DNA of 64,000 nucleotides from assembly GCF_002300555.2 (NCBI RefSeq), contig NZ_NTHN02000003.1, positions 1 to 64,000 of the forward strand, in the 5' to 3' direction. This document shows positions 9,628 through 17,964 of the stretch, piece after piece. The DNA comes from Alloyangia mangrovi (GTDB lineage Bacteria > Pseudomonadota > Alphaproteobacteria > Rhodobacterales > Rhodobacteraceae). The notes beneath the pieces were generated by a model. It searched no databases. It was not told the DNA's origin and saw only the letters and a list, made by a program, of their open reading frames with translations. The position numbers and the translations under genes were made by a program. How positions within the stretch are numbered: position 1 is the stretch's first letter; each line of letters starts with the position of its first letter.

Positions 9628-10256
9628 CCCCGGACCCTCTTGGTCTTGCCCGGGCGGTTCTCGTTGGCCTTGCCCCACCAGGGTAGGGTGATCCCGAGGT
9701 GGCGCGAGATCTGCGCCGGCGCCTCGGGGTCGGCGATGTCATAGGCCAGGAAACGCGGGTCGCCCTCGAAGATGCGGCGCAGGAACTGCTGGTGCGCGGA
9801 GATCCATTGCGCGCGCTCGAGCCGCGTCTCGCCGTAGCCCGCGGGCAGGCCGGGCACCGCGCCGCGCGGCAGCCGGTCGGTGCCGAGGTCGGACCAGCGC
9901 AGCATCGACTGCGCCATGGCCTGCGGGTCGCGCATCGAGGCGACGAACTTCAGCTCCGGGTGGCGGGTCCGCAGCGCCTCGATCAGCCCGAAATCGGTCT
10001 GCGGCCAGAGGTTCAGCTTGGCGTTGAGCACGCTGACCTCGGCCAGCGCGTCGAGCCCGCCGAGCCGCTCCAGCGGGTCGCCCGAGCGGAAGTAGCCGTC
10101 GTAGAGCTGCCGCGCGACAAAGCTCCCGGCGAGCGCCGGATCGGGGCATTTGCCCCGCCGCAGCTTGTGGTCGGCGACCGTGAGGCCCGCCCGCTCCAGC
10201 GCGAGGCCCAGCGTCGTGGTGCCGCTCTTCGGCAGGCCGAGGTTGATGACGATCAC
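9624..10256 (-). CDS. Sulfotransferase family protein
   Basis: 210 residues. The N-terminal VINLGLPKSGTTTLGLALER is a textbook PAPS 5'-phosphosulfate loop (PKSGTT). The middle FVASMRDPQAMAQSML contains the second conserved Arg/Ser segment (RDP, 3'-phosphate binding). Such enzymes move sulfate from PAPS to a hydroxyl on sugars, lipids or proteins. The start is a GTG at 10256 overlapping the stop of the upstream glycosyltransferase as GTGA, and its own stop overlaps the next gene the same way. Translational coupling with three glycosyltransferases suggests sulfation of the glycan they build (inference). Confidence 0.88.
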   Translation of the reverse strand: MIVINLGLPKSGTTTLGLALERAGLTVADHKLRRGKCPDPALAGSFVARQLYDGYFRSGDPLERLGGLDALAEVSVLNAKLNLWPQTDFGLIEALRTRHPELKFVASMRDPQAMAQSMLRWSDLGTDRLPRGAVPGLPAGYGETRLERAQWISAHQQFLRRIFEGDPRFLAYDIADPEAPAQISRHLGITLPWWGKANENRPGKTKRVRG

Positions 10257-11314
10257 GCCGCGTCCTCCGCCAGTCCCAGGCGGGCCATCAGCTCCGCCTC
10301 GCCGGGCGGCAGCGCGGGCAGGGCCGCCAGATGCGCGGCGCGGGCGGCGACCTGCGGCTGCGCGCGCAGCATGCCGATCTTGGCGCGATGCGCCTGCACC
10401 GACAAATCGTGCAGCCGGGCGACGCCGGGCAGGGCGCGCAACTCGGCGATGCCCTCGGCCAGCGCCGGCAGCATCCGCAGGATGGAGCGGTCTTCCCAGG
10501 CGGTATCGTTGCGCTCCTGCCAGTAGCTCTCGTCGAAGATGCGCCCCTCGCGGTTCACGTCGCCGCGCTCGGTCTTCACCAGGTAGCTGTCGAGCGCGCG
10601 CAGCGCGTAGTGGTTGAGCGTGGCAAAGCGTCGGGCGCCGGCGGCGGGGAACTTGCGCATGCGGCGCGGGCGGTCGGCGGTGAGGAACGGCGTGGGCGCC
10701 GCGCGGCCACTGCCGTCGGTCCAGCGCGGATGTTTCGCCGCGGGCAAGGACTTGCGGAAGAACGGCCGGTGCGCGCCGAAATACTGCAGCGGAAAGTCGC
10801 GCCGGACGAGGGTCTTCACCTCAATGGCGCTCTGGTCGCACCAGAGGTCGGGATTGTGCGACCGGCAAAACTGCGCGATCACCGGCGCATCCTCGAAGGT
10901 CGTCACCCCGCCATTGGCGAAGAACTGAAAGCTGACCGAGATCGCCTGCGGGTCGCCGCAGGCGTCGATCAGCGCCGGGATCGTGTGATCGCCCGCCCGC
11001 ACGTTCAGGAATTCGTCGACATCGGCCACCCAGACCCAGTCGGCGCCGGTCACCACCTGCTGCCGCGCGGCGTCCTTCAGCGCCTCCATCTGGTAATTGC
11101 GCCCCTGCGCCGGGTTTTGCAGGTGCAGGACGCCCACGGGCGCCAGCGCGTCCAGCAGCGCATCGGTGCCATCGTCGCAGTCGTTGGAATAAAAGAGGAA
11201 ATCCGTAACGCCGAGCAGCCGGTTGTAGGCCACCCATTCGAGCAGGAACGGTCCCTCGTTCTTCACGCAGGTGACCGCGCAGATGCGCAGCCCGCTCGCC
11301 ATCTTGGTTACCAT
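10253..11314 (-). CDS. Glycosyltransferase family 2-like protein (PF13704 type), first gene of operon
   Basis: 353 residues. GT-A entry motif ICAVTCVKNEGPFLLEWVAY, then FYSNDCDDGTDALLD and the metal site WVWVADVDEFLNVRAGDHT. The closing LNHYALRALDSYLVKTERGD is nearly identical in layout to the two paralogues downstream, implying duplication. It is the promoter-proximal gene of a four-gene leftward operon (10253, 9624, 7320, 6261) in which the first three junctions are 4-base GTGA overlaps or a 3-base gap. An alternative ATG lies at 11302. It is divergent from the moxR-like gene. Confidence 0.85.
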   Translation of the reverse strand: MVTKMASGLRICAVTCVKNEGPFLLEWVAYNRLLGVTDFLFYSNDCDDGTDALLDALAPVGVLHLQNPAQGRNYQMEALKDAARQQVVTGADWVWVADVDEFLNVRAGDHTIPALIDACGDPQAISVSFQFFANGGVTTFEDAPVIAQFCRSHNPDLWCDQSAIEVKTLVRRDFPLQYFGAHRPFFRKSLPAAKHPRWTDGSGRAAPTPFLTADRPRRMRKFPAAGARRFATLNHYALRALDSYLVKTERGDVNREGRIFDESYWQERNDTAWEDRSILRMLPALAEGIAELRALPGVARLHDLSVQAHRAKIGMLRAQPQVAARAAHLAALPALPPGEAELMARLGLAEDAA

Positions 11315-11471
11315 ACCGCTGCCCGTACACGTCCGGGCTGTGCCCCGGTTCTATTGCCGGAAAACCATCGCACCTCGGCCCCGGCGCGTCAACGTGGGCA
11401 GGCGGGCGGCGCGCATCTCCCTTGACCGGCGGCCTCCCGGCGGGCAGCAATCAGGGCAGGAGGAGACCCAC

Positions 11472-12380
11472 ATGCAAGACCCCAGCTCGATCGGCGCGGT
11501 GCAGCAGCTTCTGGCCGGCACCGGCTACGTCTGCCCGCGCCCGCTCGCCACGGTGCTGTTCTTGTCACTCAAGCTCGGCAGGCCGCTGTTCCTCGAGGGC
11601 GAGGCGGGCGTCGGCAAGACCGAGATCGCCAAGGCGCTGAGCCTCGCCACCGGGCGGCGGCTCATCCGGCTGCAGTGCTATGAGGGGCTGGATGCGAGCT
11701 CGGCGGTCTACGAGTGGAACTTTCCCGCCCAGATGATCGCCATCCGCGCCGCCGAAGCGGCGGGAGAAGCCGACCGCGGCCAGCTTCAGCACGACCTCTT
11801 CGGCCCCGACTACCTGATCGAGCGCCCGCTGCTGCAGGCCATGCGCCCCGATGAGAACGGGGCACCGATCCTGCTCATCGACGAACTCGACCGCACCGAC
11901 GAGCCCTTCGAGGCCTTCCTGCTCGAGGCGCTGAGCGATTTCCAGGTCACCATCCCCGAACTTGGCACGATCACCGCGCCCGAGCCGCCCACGGTCATCC
12001 TCACCTCCAACCGCACCCGCGAGGTGCATGACGCGCTGAAGCGCCGCTGCCTCTACCATTGGGTCGACTATCCCGACTTCGCCCGCGAGCTCGATATCCT
12101 TCACGCCCGCGCGCCCGAGGTGGCCGAGGCGCTCTCGCGCCAGATCGTCGCCTTCGTGCAGCGCTTGCGCACCGAGGATCTGTTCAAGAAGCCGGGCGTC
12201 GCCGAGACCATCGACTGGGCCAAGTGCCTGCTGGCGCTCGACGTGATCGACCTCTCGCCCGAGGTGATCTCGGACACGCTCGGCGCCATCCTGAAGTACC
12301 AGGACGACATCGCCAGGATACAGGGCAGCGAGGCCAAACGCCTGCTCGACGAGGCGAAAGCCTCCCTCGAGCCCGCCTGA
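11472..12380 (+). CDS. MoxR-family AAA+ ATPase
   Basis: 302 residues. Walker A is GEAGVGKTE, Walker B ILLIDELDRTDE, and sensor 1 VILTSNRTREVHD, all in the AAA+ order. The family assists maturation of enzymes or complexes, usually with a VWA-domain partner. Here the partner gene follows 76 bases later, and the pair resembles the coxD/coxE-type accessory genes of CO dehydrogenase clusters. No CO dehydrogenase is in the window, so the target is unknown. I chose the ATG at 11472 with GGAGGAG 8 bases upstream. The frame is open further left but the extension looks non-coding. Confidence 0.9.
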   Translation: MQDPSSIGAVQQLLAGTGYVCPRPLATVLFLSLKLGRPLFLEGEAGVGKTEIAKALSLATGRRLIRLQCYEGLDASSAVYEWNFPAQMIAIRAAEAAGEADRGQLQHDLFGPDYLIERPLLQAMRPDENGAPILLIDELDRTDEPFEAFLLEALSDFQVTIPELGTITAPEPPTVILTSNRTREVHDALKRRCLYHWVDYPDFARELDILHARAPEVAEALSRQIVAFVQRLRTEDLFKKPGVAETIDWAKCLLALDVIDLSPEVISDTLGAILKYQDDIARIQGSEAKRLLDEAKASLEPA

Positions 12381-12382
12381 TG

Positions 12383-12430
12383 TTTCTTCTAGGCGGAAAT
12401 ATCCCGGGGGTCCGGGGGCAGCGCCCCCGG
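12383..12430 (-). repeat. Intergenic hairpin-core repeat, copy A
   Basis: Read on the minus strand: hairpin CCGGGGGC-GCT-GCCCCCGG (12412-12430), two bases, then the core CCCCGGGATATTT followed by CCGCCTAGAAGAAA (12383-12409). It begins 2 bases after the moxR stop. This copy lacks the second hairpin found in three other copies. It is in the middle of a co-directional gene pair, so it cannot be a fully efficient terminator if they form one operon. Confidence 0.8.
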
Positions 12431-12456
12431 TTTTCTTCCGTCCGCGGAAGCCGCTG

Positions 12457-13716
12457 ATGGCCGAGCAGATCCCCCTCACGCTCCCCGAGCACCCGCGGCT
12501 CGCGCAGAACATCCTGCATTTTGCCCGCGCCCTGCGCCGCGCCGGGCTGCCGGTGGGGCCGGGCCGGGTGGTCGACGCGGTGCGCGCGGTCGAGGCCGCG
12601 GGCTTCACCGACCGGATGGATTTCTACTGGACGCTGCATGCCTGCTTCGTCTCGCGCCCCGAGCAGCGGCTGGTCTTCGCGCAGGTCTTCCGGCTCTACT
12701 GGCGCGACCCGCGCTACCTTGAGCACATGATGTCGATGATGCTCCCGGCGATCCGCGGCGTGCAGGAGGAAAAGCTTGCGCAATCGGCCGAGAAGCGCGC
12801 GGCGCAGGCGCTGCTCGGCGACCAGATGCCCGAGATCCCGACCGATGAGCAGGAGGAGGAGGCGACGAAGATCGAGGTCGACGCCTCCTTCACCCTCTCC
12901 CGCGAGGAGCGGCTGAGGAGGCTCGACTTCGAACAGATGTCGCTCGAGGAGATCACCGAGGCGAAGCGCATGCTGGCCCGGCTCGAGCTGCCGGTGAAAC
13001 CCTTGCCCTCGCGCCGCGGCAAGGCTTCGATGCAGGGACGCAGGCTCGACTGGCGGCGCACGCTGCGCGCGGCGATGAAGCAGGGCGGCGAGATCCGCAG
13101 CCTCGCTCATCTCGAGCCGCGCGAGAAATGGCCTAACCTGGTGGTTCTGTGCGATATCTCCGGCTCGATGAGCCAATATTCCCGGATGGTGCTGCATTTC
13201 CTGCACGCGGTGGCCAACCGCCGCGGCGCGGGATGGGCCAAGGTGCATGCCTTCACCTTCGGCACGCGGCTCACCAATATCAGCCGCCATCTCGCCACCC
13301 GCGACGTCGATGCCGCGCTCAGGGGCGCCGGGGCCGAGGCGCGGGACTGGGAGGGCGGCACCCGCATCGGCCAGTGCCTGCACGCCTTCAACCGCGACTG
13401 GAGCCGCCGGGTCATGGGGCAAGGCGCGGTGGTGCTGCTCATCACCGACGGGCTCGACCGTGACGACGCGGGGCTGCTGGTGCGCGAGGTGCAACGGCTG
13501 CAGCTCTCTTCGCGCCGGCTCATCTGGCTCAACCCGCTGCTGCGCTGGGATGGTTTCGCGCCCAGGGCCGCGGGCATCCGCGCCATGCTGCCGCATGTGG
13601 ACAGTTTCCGCGCCGGACACAGCATCGCCTCGCTCGAGGATCTGGCCGCGGTGATCTCCAGCGCCCGCGACAGCGGCGAGAAGGCGCGCCTCATGGCGCT
13701 CCTGCAGGAGGCCTAG
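12457..13716 (+). CDS. CoxE-like VWA-domain protein
   Basis: 419 residues. The C-terminal half is a von Willebrand A domain with the MIDAS start VVLCDISGSMSQYSRM (DxSGS) and VVLLITDGLDRDD further on. The N-terminal part is helical and charged, including the EKLAQSAEKRAAQALLGDQ segment seen in CoxE relatives. Proteins of this type act with a MoxR ATPase, encoded just upstream, as a chaperone pair that inserts cofactors or remodels a metalloenzyme. The partner enzyme is not in the window. Confidence 0.88.
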   Translation: MAEQIPLTLPEHPRLAQNILHFARALRRAGLPVGPGRVVDAVRAVEAAGFTDRMDFYWTLHACFVSRPEQRLVFAQVFRLYWRDPRYLEHMMSMMLPAIRGVQEEKLAQSAEKRAAQALLGDQMPEIPTDEQEEEATKIEVDASFTLSREERLRRLDFEQMSLEEITEAKRMLARLELPVKPLPSRRGKASMQGRRLDWRRTLRAAMKQGGEIRSLAHLEPREKWPNLVVLCDISGSMSQYSRMVLHFLHAVANRRGAGWAKVHAFTFGTRLTNISRHLATRDVDAALRGAGAEARDWEGGTRIGQCLHAFNRDWSRRVMGQGAVVLLITDGLDRDDAGLLVREVQRLQLSSRRLIWLNPLLRWDGFAPRAAGIRAMLPHVDSFRAGHSIASLEDLAAVISSARDSGEKARLMALLQEA

Positions 13717-13830
13717 CGCGGGGCCAGCATTTTTCCGCTTATTTATTATGCAGCGTGAATGAACTTTTCCTCGGGCCTCTTCGTTGCCTCCCCACGCCGC
13801 GCTTTGCGGACCAGGAGAAGGACGTAACGA

Positions 13831-15984
13831 ATGACCAGAGGTCTTCTGAAATCGACGACCATGCTTGCGCTTGCCGCGAGCCTCGCCATGCCCATGGCGG
13901 CCCAGAGCCAAGAGGCCAAGGCCGATTGCGCGCAGACGCCGGATGCCAAGGCCTGCCTGGACAAGGATCCGAAGGCCAAGGGCAAGGAGGCTGGCGAGAC
14001 GGCCGGCGAAAAGAAGGGCAAGGTCGCCGCCGCGGCTGGAGCCTCTGCCGAGACGCCCGCCGCCGAGGCGGACCTGAAGGCCGGTATCGAGGCCGAAGCC
14101 GAGGCGGACGGCGCGCTCGAGGCGCCCGAAGCGCAAGCCGGGACCGGGGCGGCCACCGAGAGTGCGCCTGCCGAGAAGGCCCCCGCCGCCGCGGCACAGG
14201 CCGAGGCTGCGCCCGAGAAGGCAGAGACCAAGACCGAGCAGCAGGCCGAGGCGCCCGCGCCCAAGGCTCAAGCCGAGGCGAAGAGCGCCGAAGAGGCGCC
14301 GGCCCCCGATGCGGCGCAGGCGCAGGCACCCGAACCCGGCGCTGCACCCGCGGCAGAGGCCGAGGCAAAATCCGCCGAGACCAAGGGCTCGGACGAGCTG
14401 AAGAAGGCGCTCGAGGCAGAGCAGGCGGCCCAGGGCGACGCGACCCCGGAGCCGAAAGCCGCCAGCGGCGCCGAAGTGACCGCCGATACCGCGTCGGAGC
14501 CTGCCTCGGCAGAGGGCTCGGACGAGTTGAAGAAGGCCCTCGAGGCCGGGCAATCGGCAGACGCGGATGCGACGGCGACCCCGAAGGCCACGGCCGAGAC
14601 CGACGCCACGGCAGAGGCTGACGCGCAGCCAGCCGGGACGGAAGGCGCCGACGATCTGAAAAAGGCGCTCGAGGCAGAGCAGGCAGAACAGGCAGCTCAG
14701 GGCAACGCGACCGAAAAGCCGGACGCACCCGAGATGGAGGCCACCGCCGCAGATGCCGCCCCGAAGGCGCCCGCGGCCGAGGCAGACGCCGAGCAGCAGG
14801 CAGCCGCGCCCGACGCGGAGGCCCAGCCCCGAACCGCCGAAGCCGAGCCCGAGGCGCCGAGCGCCGAGCAGCAGGCAGAGGCCGTTGCCCGCGAGGAACA
14901 GCAGTCGCAGACCGCCGCGGCTGCCGCCGCCGCCTCTTCCGAGGAAGCCCCGGAGGACGCCGAGCTGGTCGAGGAGAGCCTGACCGAAGCCGACGTGCGC
15001 GCCTCGGACGAGGATTTTGCCACCGACCTGCGCACCCAGGCGGAAAACGAGCAGCAGGCCGAGACCAGCACCAAGGCAAAGAAGGATGACGACGACGAAG
15101 ACGGCCTCAGCAACTTCGAGAAGGCCGCGCTGGTCGGTCTGGGCACCTTCGCGCTGAGCCAGATCCTCGATGACGGCGCGCAGGTGGTGCAGAACACCGG
15201 TGACCGCGTGGTGGTCGAACAGGATGGCCAGTACCGCGTGCTGCGTAACGACGACGTGCTGCTGCGCCAGCCCGGCTCGGACGTGAAGACCTATCGCTAC
15301 AACGACGGCTCGACCCGCACCGTCGTCGCCTATGACGACGGCACCTCGGTCGAGACCATCAAGACCGCTGGCGGACGCGTGCTGCGCCGCGCGCGCATCC
15401 TGCCGGACGGCCAGCAGGTGGTGCTCTTCGATGACACGCAGAGCGCACAGCAGGTGGTGGTCAGCGAGCTGCCGCAGGCCCGTACCCAACGTCTGAACTT
15501 CCGCGACCTGCAGGGCGAGGATCTTGCCGCCGCGCTGGCCTCGCAGGAGGCCGAGGGCGTCGACCGGGCCTTCTCGCTCAACCAGATCCGCAACATCGAC
15601 CGGGTCCGCCACCTTGTGCCCGAGATCTCGGTCGACACCGTGACCTTCCAGACCAACTCCGCGGCGATCCGCCCGGGTGAGGCCGAGGAACTGGCGGCGC
15701 TCGGCAATGCGATGAAGCGGATGATCGAGGAAAACCCCTCGGAGGTCTTCCTGATCGAGGGCCACACCGATGCCACCGGCCCGGCGAGCTACAACCTCGC
15801 GCTCTCGGACCGCCGCGCGGAATCGGTGGCATTGGCGCTCAGCGAGTATTTCGACGTGCCGGCGGCCAACATGGTGCTGCAGGGCTACGGCGAGAGCGAT
15901 CTCGCGGTGCAGTCCGCGGGTGACGAGCGCGAGAACCGTCGCGCCGCCGTGCGCCGCATCACCCCGCTGCTTCAGGGCAGCTGA
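13831..15984 (+). CDS. OmpA-family outer-membrane protein with long Ala/Glu-rich linker
   Basis: 717 residues. A Sec signal peptide (MLALAASLAMPMAAQSQ) is followed by about 390 residues of Ala/Glu/Pro/Lys-rich low-complexity sequence. Inside it lie three degenerate repeats built on SDELKKALEAEQ, near residues 188, 230 and 274. A folded beta-rich region follows (DGQYRVLRNDDVLL, DGSTRTVVAYDDGTSVETI). The end is an OmpA peptidoglycan-binding domain with FLIEGHTDATGPASYN and LALSDRRAESVALAL. It probably anchors the outer membrane to peptidoglycan, with the linker crossing the periplasm. Folded-domain layout is usual for Rhodobacterales; the linker length is unusual. An AT-rich stretch at about 13735-13755 upstream could hold the promoter. 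Confidence 0.88.
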   Translation: MTRGLLKSTTMLALAASLAMPMAAQSQEAKADCAQTPDAKACLDKDPKAKGKEAGETAGEKKGKVAAAAGASAETPAAEADLKAGIEAEAEADGALEAPEAQAGTGAATESAPAEKAPAAAAQAEAAPEKAETKTEQQAEAPAPKAQAEAKSAEEAPAPDAAQAQAPEPGAAPAAEAEAKSAETKGSDELKKALEAEQAAQGDATPEPKAASGAEVTADTASEPASAEGSDELKKALEAGQSADADATATPKATAETDATAEADAQPAGTEGADDLKKALEAEQAEQAAQGNATEKPDAPEMEATAADAAPKAPAAEADAEQQAAAPDAEAQPRTAEAEPEAPSAEQQAEAVAREEQQSQTAAAAAAASSEEAPEDAELVEESLTEADVRASDEDFATDLRTQAENEQQAETSTKAKKDDDDEDGLSNFEKAALVGLGTFALSQILDDGAQVVQNTGDRVVVEQDGQYRVLRNDDVLLRQPGSDVKTYRYNDGSTRTVVAYDDGTSVETIKTAGGRVLRRARILPDGQQVVLFDDTQSAQQVVVSELPQARTQRLNFRDLQGEDLAAALASQEAEGVDRAFSLNQIRNIDRVRHLVPEISVDTVTFQTNSAAIRPGEAEELAALGNAMKRMIEENPSEVFLIEGHTDATGPASYNLALSDRRAESVALALSEYFDVPAANMVLQGYGESDLAVQSAGDERENRRAAVRRITPLLQGS

Positions 15985-16088
15985 TCGCCATGACCCAAAG
16001 CTCCGTCCGGACCAGCCGGGCGGAGCGATGTCCCGGCCGCGTCCTTGCTTCGAGCAGGGCGCGGCCGGACTGCGTCCGGCCTGCCTCC

Positions 16089-16208
16089 GGCGGGGATATT
16101 TTTGCCTAGAAGAAATATCGAAACGGCGCCCGGCGTCGGCGCCCTTCTTCTAGGGTGAAATATCCCGGGGTGAATTGCCGCGCAGCGGCAAGAGGGGCAG
16201 CGCCCCTC
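16089..16208. repeat. Intergenic hairpin-core repeat, copies B1 and B2 (inverted pair)
   Basis: Between the convergent ompA-like and moaA genes. B1 (plus, 16091-16115) is a core without hairpins: GGGATATTTTTGCC then TAGAAGAAA. B2 (minus, 16144-16208) is complete. On the minus strand it reads hairpin GAGGGGC-GCT-GCCCCTC (16192-16208), hairpin TTGCCGC-TGC-GCGGCAA (16175-16191), then TTCA and the core (16144-16170). The two cores face each other around a short GC-rich segment, GGCGCCCGGCGTCGGCGCC. B2 starts 14 bases after the moaA stop. Confidence 0.85.
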
Positions 16209-16222
16209 CCGCGACCGAACTC

Positions 16223-17239
16223 TCAGCCGCCCGTGTGGCTCATGTGTCGCGAGACGCGCCCGTCCACCGACTGGCGCGAATAGTCGAAGTCATGCCCTTT
16301 GGGCTTGCGCAGGATCGCCGCGCGGATCGCGTCTCCGAGCGGCGCGTCGGTGCCCGGATGGTTGCGCAGCGGCGCGCGCAGGTCGGCGTTGTCCTCCTGG
16401 CCGAGGCACATGAAGAGCTCGCCCGTGCAGGTCAGCCGCACCCGGTTGCAGCTCTCGCAGAAGTTGTGCGTGAGCGGTGTGATGAAGCCGATCTTCTGGC
16501 CGGTCTCCTCGAGCCGCACGTAGCGGGCGGGGCCGCCGGTGCTCTCGGGCAGGTCGGTGAGCGTGTACTGTTCGGCGAGCTTGGCGCGCACGTCCGACAG
16601 CTTCCAGTACTGGCCGAGCCGGTCCTCGTTGCCGATGTCGCCCATCGGCATCACCTCGATCCAGGTCAGATCGATCCCGCGCGCGGCGCACCATTCGGTC
16701 ATCGGGAAAAGTTCATCCTCGTTGAAACCCTTCAGCGCCACGGCGTTGAGCTTGACGCGCATGCCGACCTTCTGCGCCGCGTCGATGCCGCGCAGCACCT
16801 GCGGCAGCCGGCCCCAGCGGGTGATGTCGGCAAATTTCTTTTCATCCAGCGTGTCGAGCGAGACGTTCACCCGGCGCACGCCCGCATCCCAGAGCGGCTG
16901 CGCGAAGCGTTCGAGCTGCGAGCCATTGGTGGTCAGCGTCAGCTCCTTCAGCGCGCCCGACTCGAGGTGACGGGTCATGGCGTTGAAAAAGGTCATGATT
17001 TCGCGCCGCACCAGGGGCTCGCCGCCGGTGATGCGCAGCTTCTCGACGCCGAGGCCGACGAAGGCCGAACAGAGGCGGTCCAGCTCCTCGAGCGTCAGCA
17101 GCTCCTTCTTGGGAAGAAAGCTCATGTTCTCGGACATGCAGTAGACGCAGCGGAAGTCGCAGCGGTCGGTCACCGAGACCCGCAGGTAGGAGATCGGCCG
17201 CAGGAACGGATCGACGAGGGGTGTGATGGGCGAGGTCAT
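16223..17239 (-). CDS. moaA: GTP 3',8-cyclase (molybdenum cofactor biosynthesis)
   Basis: 338-residue radical SAM enzyme that turns GTP into 3',8-cyclo-GTP, the first step of molybdopterin synthesis. The N-terminal [4Fe-4S] motif is CDFRCVYC (CxxxCxxC) after [11 protein letters not shown], followed by the SAM-binding [11 protein letters not shown]. The second cluster is in the C-terminal half ([13 protein letters not shown]). The protein ends in a Gly-Gly pair (SHTGG), which is required in the family. I start at the ATG at 17239 ([15 protein letters not shown]). Thirteen further in-frame residues upstream are unlikely to be coding. No other moa gene is nearby. Confidence 0.96.
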   Translation of the reverse strand: MTSPITPLVDPFLRPISYLRVSVTDRCDFRCVYCMSENMSFLPKKELLTLEELDRLCSAFVGLGVEKLRITGGEPLVRREIMTFFNAMTRHLESGALKELTLTTNGSQLERFAQPLWDAGVRRVNVSLDTLDEKKFADITRWGRLPQVLRGIDAAQKVGMRVKLNAVALKGFNEDELFPMTEWCAARGIDLTWIEVMPMGDIGNEDRLGQYWKLSDVRAKLAEQYTLTDLPESTGGPARYVRLEETGQKIGFITPLTHNFCESCNRVRLTCTGELFMCLGQEDNADLRAPLRNHPGTDAPLGDAIRAAILRKPKGHDFDYSRQSVDGRVSRHMSHTGG

Positions 17240-17322
17240 GGTGAGAATGTATGCGCGAAACCCTGCCGGGACAAGCATCTGCGCAATTGCCAGAGGCAGG
17301 GGGGCGGCCTAGCTTTGCACAC

Positions 17323-17809
17323 ATGAGAGTGATCCTGACCCTTCCCGCCCTCGTTCTGCCGGTATTGCTGGCGGCCTGCGCGCAGCAGGCGCAGCAGAGT
17401 GCCGCGCCCGCTCCGGCTCCAACCTCCTCCACAACGGGTGCCGCGGCGACGCTGCGCCCCCCCCGCCAATGCGCGCACCGAGGAGCAGTTCGACACCACC
17501 AGCGCCGAGGAGCGCAGCGCCGCCGCCGCGGCACCCGCCGCGGCCGAGCGTAAGCTCGGGAGCACCGTCGCCTCGCTCGGGGATCCGACCGATCCGGGGT
17601 TCTGGCTGGAGACGCCGCTGGTCTCGAGCGTGACCAAGGGCAGGGTGGTCTACCCGGTCAACGGCAAGTCGGCGCAGGTCGAGCTGCGGCCGATCGAAGG
17701 GCCTGCCTCGGGCGGCAGCCGGATCTCGCTGCCGGCGATGCGGCTCATCGGCGCCCCGCTCACCGATCTTCCGACGCTGACGGTCTACGCGGGCGGCGCC
17801 ACGGGCTGA
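17323..17809 (+). CDS. Small lipoprotein, frameshifted in a C8 run
   Basis: The N terminus [19 protein letters not shown] is a lipoprotein signal with lipobox LLAAC, followed by a Gln/Ala/Pro/Ser/Thr-rich linker. The frame then breaks at a run of eight C (17457-17464). With seven, it continues as [20 protein letters not shown] through [20 protein letters not shown] to a stop at 17809, giving 161 residues and a whole number of codons. From memory, close relatives in Rhodobacteraceae carry the label D-galactarate dehydratase. The size, lipobox and absence of a catalytic core argue against that label. Probably an outer-membrane lipoprotein of unknown role. Confidence 0.7.
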
Positions 17810-17964
17810 GTCTTGCTGCCGCGGTCTTGGGATCGCGCGCCCCCGGTGTCTTTGGCGATTCCGGGTGCGGCGGGGCCTGTCCGCCGCCTCTGCGCTTGAA
17901 GGCACCCCGGCGCTGGTTTATGTCCCCCCCAGAACCAAGACGTCCCATTCGCAGGAACATCCGC

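Noticed and set aside
12184-15765. Very long open frame (1193 codons) on the minus strand
   Set aside because: It lies antisense to the coxE-like and OmpA genes. It has no domain and is created by high GC and Ala/Glu-rich sequence on the other strand.
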